53,108 bases of DNA from Pseudomonadota bacterium. GTDB taxonomy: Bacteria; Pseudomonadota; Alphaproteobacteria; Sphingomonadales; Sphingomonadaceae. The translations under genes were made by a program, and so were the position numbers. The first letter of the stretch is position 1, and each line of letters begins with the position of its first letter. The stretch is from NCBI GenBank assembly GCA_023436615.1, contig JAEZIO010000014.1, positions 1 through 53,108 of the forward strand, given 5' to 3'. This document shows, piece after piece, positions 1 to 9,998 of the stretch. The notes below the pieces were generated by a model. That model saw nothing but the letters and a program-made list of their open reading frames with translations. It was not told the DNA's origin and made no database searches.

Positions 1-337
1 CCTCACCGGGGTTGCGGGGCATGGCCGCGGCAACGCTACGACGATGGGCAGAAGGTAAAACAGTCATAGCCGCCGCCCTGCGCGTCGCCAATTTCGGATC
101 AATTGTCTAGACTAGGTGCCAGCGTAAGCAGTTGCATGCCAAGTGAGACAACTGCTCCTTTTCACTGAAGCCCCCCATTGAATAGAGAGCAAAGCATGAC
201 GATATTCTTGAGCGCTGTCTACCCCCGGTTGCATGATGTTCTTTCGGGGACCGATGCTGCCTGGCGGCATTGGAGGCGCCCCCTCGGCAGTCCCTCAAAT
301 ACAATCCTGGCCCTGATTGGGCTAGACTTACACTAGA
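1..337. other. Intergenic stretch at the window start, no gene seen
   Basis: This stretch is less GC-rich than its surroundings. The only open frame, a minus-strand one at 107-304, has an unlikely composition (many Arg, Ser and His) and no ribosome-binding site. CTAGACT-like words recur at about 107-116 and 323-341, just past the ugd stop codon. I see no tRNA, terminator with a T-run or convincing promoter. It is probably the 3' flank of ugd plus the upstream region of a gene outside the window. Confidence 0.5.
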
Positions 338-1696
338 CTAGCTTACGCTCTTGAGGCGAGGGGCCGAGCGGATCGGTTCGGCAACCGCGCGGCCGATGCT
401 TTCGTAGCGCAGGCCATGACGGGTCACGACGGCAGGGTCGTAGAGGTTGCGGCCGTCGAAGATCACCGCGCTGGCCAGCGAACTCTTCAAGAGCTCGAAG
501 GCGGGGGCGCGGAAGCTTTTCCATTCGGTGGCGATGAGCAACGCATCGGCGCCCTTCAGCGTGCTTTCCTTGGTGCCGCACAGCAAAAGGTCGTCGCGCT
601 GGCCGTAAAGGCGCTGGCATTCCTGCATGGCTTCCGGATCGTAGGCCTGGATCTTGGCGCCGGCCTGCCACAACGCTTCCATCAGCGGGCGCGCCGGCGC
701 CTCGCGCATGTCGTCGGTGTTGGGCTTGAAGGCCAGCCCGAGGATTCCAACGTGCTTGCCCTCCACGCTCCCGCCCAGCGCCTCGGCCACGCGCTCCACC
801 ATGCCCTCCTTGCGGCGGTCGTTGACCTCGACGACCGTGCGGACGATCCGCTGGTCGACGCCGGCTTCCTCCGCGGTCCTCAGCAGCGCCAGCGTGTCCT
901 TGGGAAAGCAGCTTCCGCCGTATCCGGGGCCGGCGTGGAGGAACTTGGGGCCGATGCGGTTGTCGAGGCCGATCCCGCGGGCGACCTCCTGGACGTCGGC
1001 TCCGACCGCTTCGCACAGGTCGGCGATCTCGTTGATGAAGCTGATCTTCGTCGCGAGGAAGGCGTTCGCCGCATATTTGGTCAGCTCGGCGGTGCGCCGG
1101 CCGGTGAAGAGGATCGGGGCCTTGTTGAGAAAGAGCGGCCGGTAGATTTCGCGCAGGACTTCGCGGGCATGCTCGTCCTCGGCACCGACGACGATTCGGT
1201 CGGGATGCTTGAAATCGGCGATCGCCGCGCCCTCGCGCAGGAATTCGGGGTTGGATGCGACCGTCGTGCCCGCGGGAGCGCCCTCCTCGGCGAGGATTTC
1301 GGCGATCTTGTCTCCGGTCCCGACCGGCACTGTCGACTTGGTCACGACGACCGCGGGGCCATCGAGCGCCTTGGCCAGCTCGCGGACCGCGGCGAATACG
1401 TAGGTGAGGTCCGCGTGACCGTCGCCGCGGCGGGCGGGAGTGCCGACGGCGATGAACACCGCTTCGGCGCCTTCGACGCCCGATTTGAGGTCGGTGGTGA
1501 ATGCCAGGCGGCCCCGCTCGACGTTCGCCTTGACCAGCCCCTCGAGTCCAGGCTCCCAGATCGGCATGCGCCCGTCATGAAGCGCGGCGATCTTGGCCTC
1601 GTCCTTGTCGATGCAGGTCACGTCGTGGCCGAAATCGGCGAAGCAGGCCCCCGAAACGAGGCCGACATAGCCGGTTCCGATCATGGCGATGCGCAT
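338..1696 (-). CDS. ugd: UDP-glucose 6-dehydrogenase
   Basis: Oxidises UDP-glucose to UDP-glucuronate with two NAD+, supplying uronic acid for exopolysaccharide and envelope glycans in the cytoplasm. The 452-residue protein has the family's usual length. A Rossmann GTGYVG motif is at residues 7-12, the central helix carries ELTKYAAN (about 204-211), and the catalytic cysteine is C263 in GGSCFPKD. The C-terminal UDP-binding domain follows. It stands alone: rimO is divergent across a 128-bp gap and nothing lies downstream in the window. Family assignment is secure; the exact polysaccharide it serves cannot be told from here. Confidence 0.96.
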   Translation of the reverse strand: MRIAMIGTGYVGLVSGACFADFGHDVTCIDKDEAKIAALHDGRMPIWEPGLEGLVKANVERGRLAFTTDLKSGVEGAEAVFIAVGTPARRGDGHADLTYVFAAVRELAKALDGPAVVVTKSTVPVGTGDKIAEILAEEGAPAGTTVASNPEFLREGAAIADFKHPDRIVVGAEDEHAREVLREIYRPLFLNKAPILFTGRRTAELTKYAANAFLATKISFINEIADLCEAVGADVQEVARGIGLDNRIGPKFLHAGPGYGGSCFPKDTLALLRTAEEAGVDQRIVRTVVEVNDRRKEGMVERVAEALGGSVEGKHVGILGLAFKPNTDDMREAPARPLMEALWQAGAKIQAYDPEAMQECQRLYGQRDDLLLCGTKESTLKGADALLIATEWKSFRAPAFELLKSSLASAVIFDGRNLYDPAVVTRHGLRYESIGRAVAEPIRSAPRLKSVS

Positions 1697-1824
1697 CGAA
1701 GGCTCCTTACACCCGAAGTGTCGCGGCGCCCTAGCCGCTGCGCGGCGGAATCGAAAGCGCCGCGGCGGGCGAGCCTTAAGCCTCGATTCAGCCGCACTTT
1801 TCCATTAAGGGCGCGCACCTTCCG

Positions 1825-3174
1825 ATGAAAACCGTGACTCTTCCCAAGCCGCCCCGCGTGGGCCTGGTCTCGCTCGGCTGTCCCAAGGCGCTGGTGGACA
1901 GCGAGCGGATCATGACCAAGCTGCGATCCGACGGCTACGACATGTCCCCCGATTATGCCGGCGCCGACGTCGTGCTCGTCAACACCTGCGGCTTCCTCGA
2001 CAGCGCCAAGGCCGAGAGCCTCGAAGCGATCGGCGAAGCCATCGCCGAGAACGGCCGCGTGGTCGTCACGGGCTGCATGGGCAAGGATGCGGAGCTGATC
2101 CGCGAGCGCTTCCCCGAGGTTCTCGCCGTCACCGGCCCCCAGCAGTACGAGGACGTCGTTGCCGCGGTCCATGACGCCGCACCGCCGGCCGGATCGCCGT
2201 TCACCGACCTCGTTCCGGAGGCTGGGCTCAAGCTTACGCCGCGCCACTACAGTTATTTGAAGATCTCCGAGGGCTGCAACCACCGTTGCGCCTTCTGCAT
2301 CATCCCGCAGCTTCGCGGCGACCTCGTCAGCCGCCGCCCCGACGCCATCCTGCGCGAGGCGGAGAAGCTGGTCGCCGCCGGCACGAAGGAGCTGCTGGTG
2401 ATCAGCCAGGACACGTCGGCTTACGGCCTCGACCTCAAGCACGCCGCCTGGCCGTGGAAGGGTGGCGAAGTCCGCGCGCACATGACCGACCTCGTCCGCG
2501 AGCTCGGCAAACTGGGCGCCTGGGTGCGGCTCCACTACGTCTACCCGTACCCGCACGTCGACAGCGTGATCCCGCTGATGGCCGAGGGGCTGCTGCTTCC
2601 CTATCTCGACATCCCGTTCCAGCACGCCAGCCCGAAAGTACTGAAGGCGATGAAGCGCCCCGCGAACGAAGCGAAGGTGCTGCAGCGCCTCAGGGATTGG
2701 CGCAGCCTGGTGCCCGACATCGCAATCCGCTCGTCGTTCGTCGTCGGCTTTCCCGGCGAGACCGAAGAGGATTTCCAGTACCTGCTCGACTGGCTGCAGC
2801 AGGCGCGGCTCGACCGCGTCGGCGCGTTCAAGTTCGAGCCGGTCGAGGGGGCGCCCGCGACCGCCATGTCCGACCAGGTCCCCAACGAAGTGAAGCAGGA
2901 GCGCTACGAGAGGGTGATGGCGCTCTCCGCACGGATTTCCGCGGAAAAGCTCGCCGCGAAGGTCGGCAAGACGATTGACGTCCTCATTGACGCTGTCGAT
3001 CCGCACACGGGCGGCGCGACCGGGCGGTCGAAGGCCGACGCTCCCGAGATCGACGGCGAAGTGCACCTGCGCGACGCCAGCGGCCTGAAGCCGGGCGATA
3101 TCGTCCGGGTGCAGATCGAGGAGGCCGACGAGCACGACCTTTACGGAGTTGCGAGCGCTACAGTGCCAGCGTGA
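1825..3174 (+). CDS. rimO: Ribosomal protein uS12 methylthiotransferase RimO
   Basis: Radical SAM enzyme that methylthiolates the conserved aspartate of ribosomal protein S12. Domains in order: N-terminal MTTase domain with cluster cysteines C19, C55 and C84; radical SAM core with C151-x3-C155-x2-C158 in EGCNHRCAFC; C-terminal TRAM domain from about residue 380. The 449-residue length is normal. The LGCPKALVDSE segment is RimO-like rather than MiaB-like. Divergent from ugd. Its last 17 bases overlap the tail of the opposite-strand membrane protein. A long minus-strand frame across it (1681-3135) is a shadow. Confidence 0.96.
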   Translation: MKTVTLPKPPRVGLVSLGCPKALVDSERIMTKLRSDGYDMSPDYAGADVVLVNTCGFLDSAKAESLEAIGEAIAENGRVVVTGCMGKDAELIRERFPEVLAVTGPQQYEDVVAAVHDAAPPAGSPFTDLVPEAGLKLTPRHYSYLKISEGCNHRCAFCIIPQLRGDLVSRRPDAILREAEKLVAAGTKELLVISQDTSAYGLDLKHAAWPWKGGEVRAHMTDLVRELGKLGAWVRLHYVYPYPHVDSVIPLMAEGLLLPYLDIPFQHASPKVLKAMKRPANEAKVLQRLRDWRSLVPDIAIRSSFVVGFPGETEEDFQYLLDWLQQARLDRVGAFKFEPVEGAPATAMSDQVPNEVKQERYERVMALSARISAEKLAAKVGKTIDVLIDAVDPHTGGATGRSKADAPEIDGEVHLRDASGLKPGDIVRVQIEEADEHDLYGVASATVPA

Positions 3175-3529
3175 TCAGCGCGACGAGCCCGATCGCCGCA
3201 GCGATGGGGATCAGCGCGATCTGGATCGCGGCTGCCCGGGTGCTGAGCGGGCCCGACCGCGTGTGAACGACGCCCTTGCAATCATGCTTCGCACATTTCG
3301 ATTGAGCGGCCATCGTCATCGGAAGGCCGAATGCCATCATGGCGAACAGCACGGCGATGGTGACCGCGAAGATCGCGCCGGCGTCTCTCGTGAAGAAAAG
3401 GACGAACAGGCCGAAGACCGTCACCCAGCCCGACAGGAACATCGCCCATATCCATTTGGGGACGTCCTCGAACAGGCCGATCTTTTCCGGGGTCGAAGCC
3501 ACGATGGGCGTATTCGCGTGAGGTTTCAC
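3158..3529 (-). CDS. Small integral membrane protein, function unknown
   Basis: 123 residues, not recognised as a named family. It has a short polar N-terminus, then hydrophobic segments at about 27-46 and 51-72, a Cys-containing loop (SKCAKHDCKG, about 77-86), and a third hydrophobic segment near the C-terminus (about 99-122), so three membrane spans are likely. The CxxxxxC-type loop could bind metal or form a disulfide, but that is speculation. Convergent with rimO, with a 17-bp overlap at the 3' ends. Confidence 0.7.
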   Translation of the reverse strand: MKPHANTPIVASTPEKIGLFEDVPKWIWAMFLSGWVTVFGLFVLFFTRDAGAIFAVTIAVLFAMMAFGLPMTMAAQSKCAKHDCKGVVHTRSGPLSTRAAAIQIALIPIAAAIGLVALITLAL

Positions 3530-3603
3530 GACGTTTGCACCTCCGCTGCTCGGTATTGTGCAGGCAATGCATCAGCGCAAACGAATATTATTAGGGTTTT
3601 ACA

Positions 3604-4461
3604 TCACGGATTTTGATGAGAAATCTGTACGGCCGCGCGAAGTCCCGACCTGACCCGCTCCATCAGCCGTTCGTCCGCTTTCGGAGAATAGACGCAGTAG
3701 ACCGAGTAGGAGAATTGTGGCCGGCCTTCGATCAGCCTGAGCTTGCCGCTGTCGAGATGCGGACGCGCCGCTTCCATCCGGAAATAGCCGCTGCCGCCGA
3801 CGGCCAGTATGTAGTCCATTGCGAGCGGGCCGTGGTTCACCGAGAGCGGCGGGCTCGAGGCTTCCGGGAAGGCGGAGTGGTGGCTGTCGCGAAAGTCCGG
3901 GCCCCAGTCCACGTAGACATAGTGGTCCGGTGACTGCGTCTCGGCGTCCGAAGCGGTCGCAACGGCGACGAGCTTTTCCTCGGCAAGCAGCTCGCTGACG
4001 ATGCCGGTGCGATGTGGCGGCGCGTAAACGACTGCGAGATCGAGGACGCCCTCCTGCACCTGGTCGATCAAGCGATCCGAAACGTCGATCTGCGCGCGGA
4101 TCGCCACGTCCGCACATTCGCTTCGCATCCATACGAGCCAGTCGAGAAGCAGCGGGTTCCACACGCTGTGCTCGGCACCGATGGTGACGACCGTTTCGCG
4201 ACCCGCGGGCATCGCCACCTGGTGAAGCGCCCGCTCCCAAACCTGAACGAGGGTCGTCGCGTGCCGGAGAAACTGCTCGCCCGCCGCGGTCAACCGGGCA
4301 CCGGCCTTGTTCCGCACGAACAATTGCCGATCGAGCCGCTCTTCCAGAACGCGGATTCGGGCGCTGACCGCCGTCTGCGTGATGTTGAGATTTGCAGCGG
4401 CGCGAACGAAGCTGCCCGTCTTGACGATCTCGAGAAACGTGCGCGCCGCCGCAATGTCCAT
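3604..4461 (-). CDS. LysR-family transcriptional regulator
   Basis: 285 residues: an N-terminal winged helix-turn-helix (about 1-60, with the family signature NLNITQTAVSARIRVLEERL and LTAAGEQFLRHA) followed by a LysR substrate-binding domain. Ligand and targets are unknown. It is divergent from the small gene at 4594; the 132 bp between them hold a dyad TTGC-N10-GCAA at 4502-4519 and a TGC-N10-GCA dyad at about 4473-4488, which could be operator sites for autoregulation or control of the divergent gene (inference). Confidence 0.92.
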   Translation of the reverse strand: MDIAAARTFLEIVKTGSFVRAAANLNITQTAVSARIRVLEERLDRQLFVRNKAGARLTAAGEQFLRHATTLVQVWERALHQVAMPAGRETVVTIGAEHSVWNPLLLDWLVWMRSECADVAIRAQIDVSDRLIDQVQEGVLDLAVVYAPPHRTGIVSELLAEEKLVAVATASDAETQSPDHYVYVDWGPDFRDSHHSAFPEASSPPLSVNHGPLAMDYILAVGGSGYFRMEAARPHLDSGKLRLIEGRPQFSYSVYCVYSPKADERLMERVRSGLRAAVQISHQNP

Positions 4462-4593
4462 TCAAGCAACTTTCTGCATATGAATGCGCAATTCTATTCG
4501 TTTGCATGATGCCCAGCAAGCACCGATATCTTTCAAGGCGCGGAGCCGGTCCCCGGCCCCCCTCAGATCGGCTCCGCGACCGGAGGAATGGAC

Positions 4594-4893
4594 ATGGGAT
4601 GGACCAGAGGAGACGATTACCACGGCTCACGGAGTTATGCGGTCGATGAGCCGCCCGTTGGAACAGCCGGGCGGATCACCGCATGGCTCGCGCGTCTCGG
4701 TCGCGCTCTGGCAAACATTGTAGTGAGGTCCGGCAGAAGCCCGTCCGACTTGTCGGCGCTCCTGTTCGAGGGCCAGCGGAGCTTCACCCAGCTCGGCGGC
4801 GATAACCGAAGGCAGAGCAGTGACCAGGGGCTCGACGACCTCTTCCCGACCAAGCCGACAACCCGCGACAACAACTTCCGAGTGCTGCCCTAA
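4594..4893 (+). CDS. Small hypothetical protein, possible target of the divergent LysR regulator
   Basis: An ORF of about 99 residues with no recognised domain. The start at 4594 is preferred over the in-frame ATG at 4588 because GGAGG at 4582-4586 then has a normal 7-nt spacing. Codon third positions are mostly G or C, as in neighbouring genes. The protein is polar with no clear membrane segment; the tail is Asp/Arg/Asn-rich. It lies divergent to the LysR gene. It could be a lineage-specific protein or a spurious ORF with a lucky ribosome-binding site. Confidence 0.5.
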   Translation: MGWTRGDDYHGSRSYAVDEPPVGTAGRITAWLARLGRALANIVVRSGRSPSDLSALLFEGQRSFTQLGGDNRRQSSDQGLDDLFPTKPTTRDNNFRVLP

Positions 4894-4991
4894 CGGCCCC
4901 TCGCCCGCAGAAGCGGGACCGGGAGGATAGCCACGTCTGCGGGCTCTCCCCGGGGACTCGACAGCCGCAAGGGCGCGGCTAGTCTCCGGTC

Positions 4992-6380
4992 ATGCTGAGA
5001 ACCGCCCTCGCTCTCCTCGCTCTCGTTGGAACCCCGCTCGCGGCCCAGCCGCTGAGCCCCGCCGACGTCGCTCGCATCGACCAGCTCGTGACGAAGACCT
5101 TGGCCGATACCGGAGTTCCGTCCGCTTCGATCGCCATCGTTCGCGACGGCCGGATCGTGCTGACAAAAGCCTACGGCAAGGCCAACGAGGGGCTGCCGGC
5201 GCGGCCCGACCTGCCCTACCAGATCGCGTCCAACTCGAAGCAGTTCACGGCCATGGCGCTGCTTCTGCTCGAGGACGAAGGCAAGCTCCATATCGACGAC
5301 ACGGTCGGCAAGTTCCTGCCCGGGATCAGCGGCGGCGATCGGATCACGCTTCGCCAGCTGCTTTCGCACACGTCCGGGCTGCAGGACTTCTGGCCGCAGG
5401 ATTACATGTTCAAGACCATGACCGCGCCGACGAAGCCGCAGGGCATCGTCGACCGGTGGGCGAGGAAGCCGCTCGATTACGAGCCGGGGAGCCGGTACCA
5501 GTACAGCAACACCGGCTATGTGGTTGCCGGGATGATCGCGGAGAAGGTCAGCGGCGAGCCGCTGATGACCTACCTGAACCGCAAGATCTTCGCTCCGCTC
5601 GGAATGCGTCCCCTCGACCAGGACGACACGAATACGGCGGCCTTTCCGGCGGGCTACCACCGCTATGCGCTGGGGCCGGTGCGGATCGCGACTCCGCCGG
5701 CGACCGGCTGGCTCTACGCCGCTGGCGAGCTGTCCATGACCGCCGAGGACCTCGCCAAATGGGACATCGCCCGGATGAACCGCGCGCTGCTCCCGCTCGA
5801 CGACTGGATCGAGCAGGAAAAGCCGGTGATCCGCACGGACGGCAAGACCAACGGCTACGGCCTCGGCGTGACCACCCACCTGCAGCGCGATCGCCGGGTC
5901 ATCGACCATGGCGGCGAGGCGGTGGGGTTCCTCACGCAGAACACCGTCTATCCCGACTCGAAGGCTGCGATCGTGGTGTTCACCAACGCCGACTTCAGCA
6001 GCGCCACCGACACGATCACCGAGGGCATCGAGAAGATCGTCCTCGACGCTCCGGCGGCCGGGCAAGTCGCGGAGAGCGACCGTCTAGCCGACGTCCGCTC
6101 GATCTACGCCTCGCTTGTCGGCGGCACTCTCGACCGATCCAAATTCACCGAGAACCTCAATTATTATTTCGATTCGACGACGAGCGGGGATTACCGCACC
6201 AGCCTCGCCCCGCTGGGGACTCCCACCATCACGATGCTTCGCGAGCCGCGGCTTCGCGGCGGGTTCGTCAACCGCAATTACCGGCTGCATTATCCCGACG
6301 GCCGGGAGCTGCTGCTGATCACCTATGCCGAGCAGGGCGCTAGCGGCCGCTGGGAACAGTATATCATCATGCCGGAGTAG
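4992..6380 (+). CDS. Secreted serine hydrolase of the beta-lactamase class C / penicillin-binding family
   Basis: 462 residues with a cleavable signal peptide (about 1-18, ending PLAAQ). The active-site motifs are S80-N-S-K83 (SxxK), Y171-S-N173 (YxN) and H306-G-G in place of KTG, which is the pattern of the broad beta-lactamase-related serine hydrolase family rather than of true AmpC. A C-terminal extension (about 360-462) forms an extra beta-rich domain common in this family. Substrate unknown; peptidase or esterase action in the periplasm is likely. The stop codon is followed after 3 nt by copy A of the composite hairpin element. Confidence 0.9.
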   Translation: MLRTALALLALVGTPLAAQPLSPADVARIDQLVTKTLADTGVPSASIAIVRDGRIVLTKAYGKANEGLPARPDLPYQIASNSKQFTAMALLLLEDEGKLHIDDTVGKFLPGISGGDRITLRQLLSHTSGLQDFWPQDYMFKTMTAPTKPQGIVDRWARKPLDYEPGSRYQYSNTGYVVAGMIAEKVSGEPLMTYLNRKIFAPLGMRPLDQDDTNTAAFPAGYHRYALGPVRIATPPATGWLYAAGELSMTAEDLAKWDIARMNRALLPLDDWIEQEKPVIRTDGKTNGYGLGVTTHLQRDRRVIDHGGEAVGFLTQNTVYPDSKAAIVVFTNADFSSATDTITEGIEKIVLDAPAAGQVAESDRLADVRSIYASLVGGTLDRSKFTENLNYYFDSTTSGDYRTSLAPLGTPTITMLREPRLRGGFVNRNYRLHYPDGRELLLITYAEQGASGRWEQYIIMPE

Positions 6381-6383
6381 CTT

Positions 6384-6489
6384 GAGCGCCCGAGCGCAGC
6401 GAAAGCTGCGTAGAAGAGAGCGCGAAAGCCCGACGGCCTGCGCGCGGAGCGCGACGGGACCGACGTCATGCGATTTACTCGCATGACGG
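6384..6489 (+). repeat. Composite three-hairpin 3'-UTR element, copy A
   Basis: Starts 3 nt after the upstream stop codon. It reads CCGAG, hairpin 1 (GCAGC/GCTGC), a GTAGAAGAG linker, a GCGAAAGCC block, hairpin 2 (outer CCTG/CGGG, inner GCGC/GCGC) and terminal hairpin 3 (GTCATGCGA/TCGCATGAC around a TTTAC loop). The linker words are shared with copies B, C and E while the stem sequences differ but still pair. Two ATG codons in frame with the downstream aminopeptidase (6468, 6483) lie inside hairpin 3 and can mislead start calling. Confidence 0.85.
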
Positions 6490-6509
6490 CTCAACGCTAC
6501 AGCCCGCAA

Positions 6510-7910
<1,401 letters not shown>

Positions 7911-8028
7911 CGGGCCGCGAACAGCGCATTCGAGCGATTTTCCGGCCAAATGCGGTTACTTGCCTGCAACAATTCCTCTCCTTGCCGGTTTAAGGGCCAA
8001 GTGCGCGACGCACAGGAGATGGGCACCA

Positions 8029-8406
8029 ATGGCCGACGAATCGCTGTCAGCCTGGATGCGGGCCCTGATTGCTTACGTTCGATCAGGAGAGCCCGACCTT
8101 ACGAACCGCCAGATGGCGCTTCTGATGCTCGTCTATCTGACGCCCGGGCCGCATACGGTGCGCGGCCTCGCCCGCGTCCTCGGCGTATCGAAACCGGTGG
8201 TCACGCGCGCCTTGAACACGCTCGGCGCGCTCGGCTATCTGCGCCGCGAACGGGACCAGGACGACCGCCGCAACGTGTTCGTCGTCCGGACCAAGGATGG
8301 GGCGGATTTCCTTGAAGGCTTCAAGCGCAACCTCCGCGAGAGCGACCGCGGCTCGGCCGCCAACCGACCGATCATCGGCCAGGCCGCATTCGCCCACCAG
8401 CGGTGA
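8029..8406 (+). CDS. MarR-type winged-helix regulator
   Basis: 125 residues with a helix-turn-helix core (RGLARVLGVSKPVVTRALNT, about 46-65) and a wing (RRERDQDDRRNVFVV), typical of the MarR superfamily. The start at 8029 has AGGAG at 8014-8018. The C-terminal dimerisation helix is short compared with classic MarR proteins of 140-150 residues, and the tail (SANRPIIGQAAFAHQR) is overlapped by the next reading frame. Regulated genes and ligand are unknown; the adjacent SH3 gene is the likeliest partner by position. Confidence 0.82.
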   Translation: MADESLSAWMRALIAYVRSGEPDLTNRQMALLMLVYLTPGPHTVRGLARVLGVSKPVVTRALNTLGALGYLRRERDQDDRRNVFVVRTKDGADFLEGFKRNLRESDRGSAANRPIIGQAAFAHQR

Positions 8407-8710
8407 CGGTTTCGCTCTCGACGGGCCGAGCGATCCGCCCGACCCCGCGACTCATGCCTTCCGGGACGACCTTGCCGACGTGGCGCTCGCAGGCCGGGTA
8501 ATCGCGTCGCATTACGCCGAACCGCTCCCCCAAGTTATCGCCCAGCCGGCGACGCTGCGCGCGGCTCCATCGGATGATTCGGAGGCGGTCGGCGAGCTTC
8601 GGGCGGGCGACCCCTTCGATCTGCTCGACAACAGCGTCGGCTGGGCCTGGGGCTATGCGGGCAACGAGCGCCGGGTCGGCTATGTCCGCTCCGAAGCGAT
8701 CTCCGGCTAG
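8297..8710 (+). CDS. Bacterial SH3-domain protein, start uncertain
   Basis: The C-terminal 90 residues form a bacterial SH3 domain (ATLRAAPSDDSEAVGELRAG, then DPFDLLDNSVGWAWGY and GYVRSEAI), resembling the N-terminal part of NlpC/P60 cell-wall peptidases, but no NlpC catalytic domain follows. The only in-frame ATG (8297) lies 110 nt inside the MarR gene and gives a low-complexity Arg/Ala/Ser N-terminus that looks like shadow translation; a TTG at 8312 is the alternative. The convincing protein begins around residue 36 (GDGFALDGPS). A small frameshift that removed the native start at the MarR stop codon would explain this. Confidence 0.6.
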   Translation: MGRISLKASSATSARATAARPPTDRSSARPHSPTSGDGFALDGPSDPPDPATHAFRDDLADVALAGRVIASHYAEPLPQVIAQPATLRAAPSDDSEAVGELRAGDPFDLLDNSVGWAWGYAGNERRVGYVRSEAISG

Positions 8711-9036
8711 GCGACGGAGGTCGTGAGCCAGAACAGCTGATACAGGCTCGTCGCGATCAACACGCCGATCAATATGCCGAGCGCCCAGTCCCGCCTGGGC
8801 ATCTTCGCGCGGCGCGCCGGGAAAAGCAGATAGGCCGAGAGTGCGGCGAGGAAGATCGTCGCAAGCGCGACATTGCGAAGATAGATCACGACGACCGTGC
8901 GCACATGCTCGGTTCCCTCGGCGATCGATTCGCCGTGCGGGCTGGTGAGGACGCCCGTCGCCCAGACGATCGCCGCAGCGGCCAACAGGAACCCGCCGAC
9001 GAACATGCGGGCTCGGCCAATACCTCGGTTTCTCAC
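8707..9036 (-). CDS. Small membrane protein co-transcribed with mltG
   Basis: 109 residues from a GTG start at 9036 that overlaps the mltG stop (ATGTGA), with a GAGGAGA ribosome-binding site just upstream. Three hydrophobic segments (about 11-30, 47-72 and 84-105) predict three membrane spans separated by short basic loops. No known domain recognised. The tight overlap implies translational coupling to mltG. Its last 4 bases overlap the tail of the opposite-strand SH3 gene. Confidence 0.72.
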   Translation of the reverse strand: MRNRGIGRARMFVGGFLLAAAAIVWATGVLTSPHGESIAEGTEHVRTVVVIYLRNVALATIFLAALSAYLLFPARRAKMPRRDWALGILIGVLIATSLYQLFWLTTSVA

Positions 9037-9998
9037 ATCTCTCCTCGTGCGCGCCGGATTTGATACCAACGCTTCACGTTCGCCTGCTGCTCCGCGAGCG
9101 TTGCCGCGAAGAGGTGGCCGCCGGTGCCGTCGGCAACGAAGTAGAGCGCATTGGTGGGCGCCGGGTCGAGCACTGCCGCGATGCTGTCCTTGCCCGGATT
9201 GGCGATCGGCCCGGGCGGAAGGCCGGGGTTGCGATAGGTGTTGTACGGGTTGTCCGATTGAAGCTCCGACCGCTTGATCCGCCGCCCGAGCGGCTTGCCG
9301 CGGGTGATCGGGTAAATCACCGTCGGGTCGGCATCGAGCTTCATTCCGATGCGCAGCCGGTTGCAATAGACGCCAGCAATGGTGCGCCGCTCGGCGGCCT
9401 TGGCGGTCTCCTTCTCGACGATCGACGCCAGGGTCACCGCCTCCTGCTTGGTGGCGACGGGACAGGTCGGCTTGCGCTTGGCCCACAGCGCATCCAGCAC
9501 CTTCGTCATCGCCGATTGCATCCGGCCGACGATAGCGCTCCGGGTTTCGCCGCGCTGGTAGCTGTAGCTGTCGGGAAGCAGGGAGCCTTCGGCGATGTCC
9601 GGCAGCGGCCCCGCAAGATAGCGGTTCGCAGCCAGCTTCTCCGCGACGATGATCGAAGGCATTCCCTCGGTGACGGTGACGAGCCGCTGCACCGGCTTGC
9701 CGTGCTGGAGCAGGTCGAGCACGCCCGCGGCGCTCATGCCCTTGGGGATTTCGAACTCGCCGGCCTGGATCGGGTCGCCCGAGCCGAACAGTCGCGCCAT
9801 AACGTAAAACGTGCGCGAAGTCCCGGGGATGGCGCCCTGCTGTTCGAGCTGTCGCGCAACCGAGCCGACCGTCGAACCCTCCTCGACAATCACCGTGTGC
9901 GGCCCCGGCTTCGGCCCCGCGCTCCACCAGAAAATCGCAACGGTTGCTAGCGCGGCGACGAGAATCGCGCCGACGGCAATCAGCAGGAGCCGCTTCAC
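9033..9998 (-). CDS. mltG: Endolytic murein transglycosylase MltG
   Basis: Inner-membrane lytic transglycosylase that cleaves nascent glycan strands and is proposed to set their length. 321 residues: an N-terminal membrane anchor (about 4-25), a LysM-like region, then the YceG catalytic domain with the conserved SIVEKET motif holding the catalytic glutamate, DADPTVIYP, and NTYRNPGLPPGPIANPG. The GTG start at 9998 overlaps the fabF stop by 4 nt (GTGA), giving the common acpP-fabF-mltG order. Confidence 0.95.
   Translation of the reverse strand: MKRLLLIAVGAILVAALATVAIFWWSAGPKPGPHTVIVEEGSTVGSVARQLEQQGAIPGTSRTFYVMARLFGSGDPIQAGEFEIPKGMSAAGVLDLLQHGKPVQRLVTVTEGMPSIIVAEKLAANRYLAGPLPDIAEGSLLPDSYSYQRGETRSAIVGRMQSAMTKVLDALWAKRKPTCPVATKQEAVTLASIVEKETAKAAERRTIAGVYCNRLRIGMKLDADPTVIYPITRGKPLGRRIKRSELQSDNPYNTYRNPGLPPGPIANPGKDSIAAVLDPAPTNALYFVADGTGGHLFAATLAEQQANVKRWYQIRRARGEM

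Noticed and set aside
107..304. 65-residue minus-strand ORF near the window start
   Set aside because: No Shine-Dalgarno, unlikely composition and no recognisable domain.
416..1828. 470-residue plus-strand open frame opposite ugd
   Set aside because: It is the antisense shadow of a clear UDP-glucose dehydrogenase; composition is rich in Asp, Gly, Ala and Arg with no domain.
1681..3135. 484-residue minus-strand frame opposite rimO
   Set aside because: Shadow of rimO, common in GC-rich DNA; no ribosome-binding site or motif.
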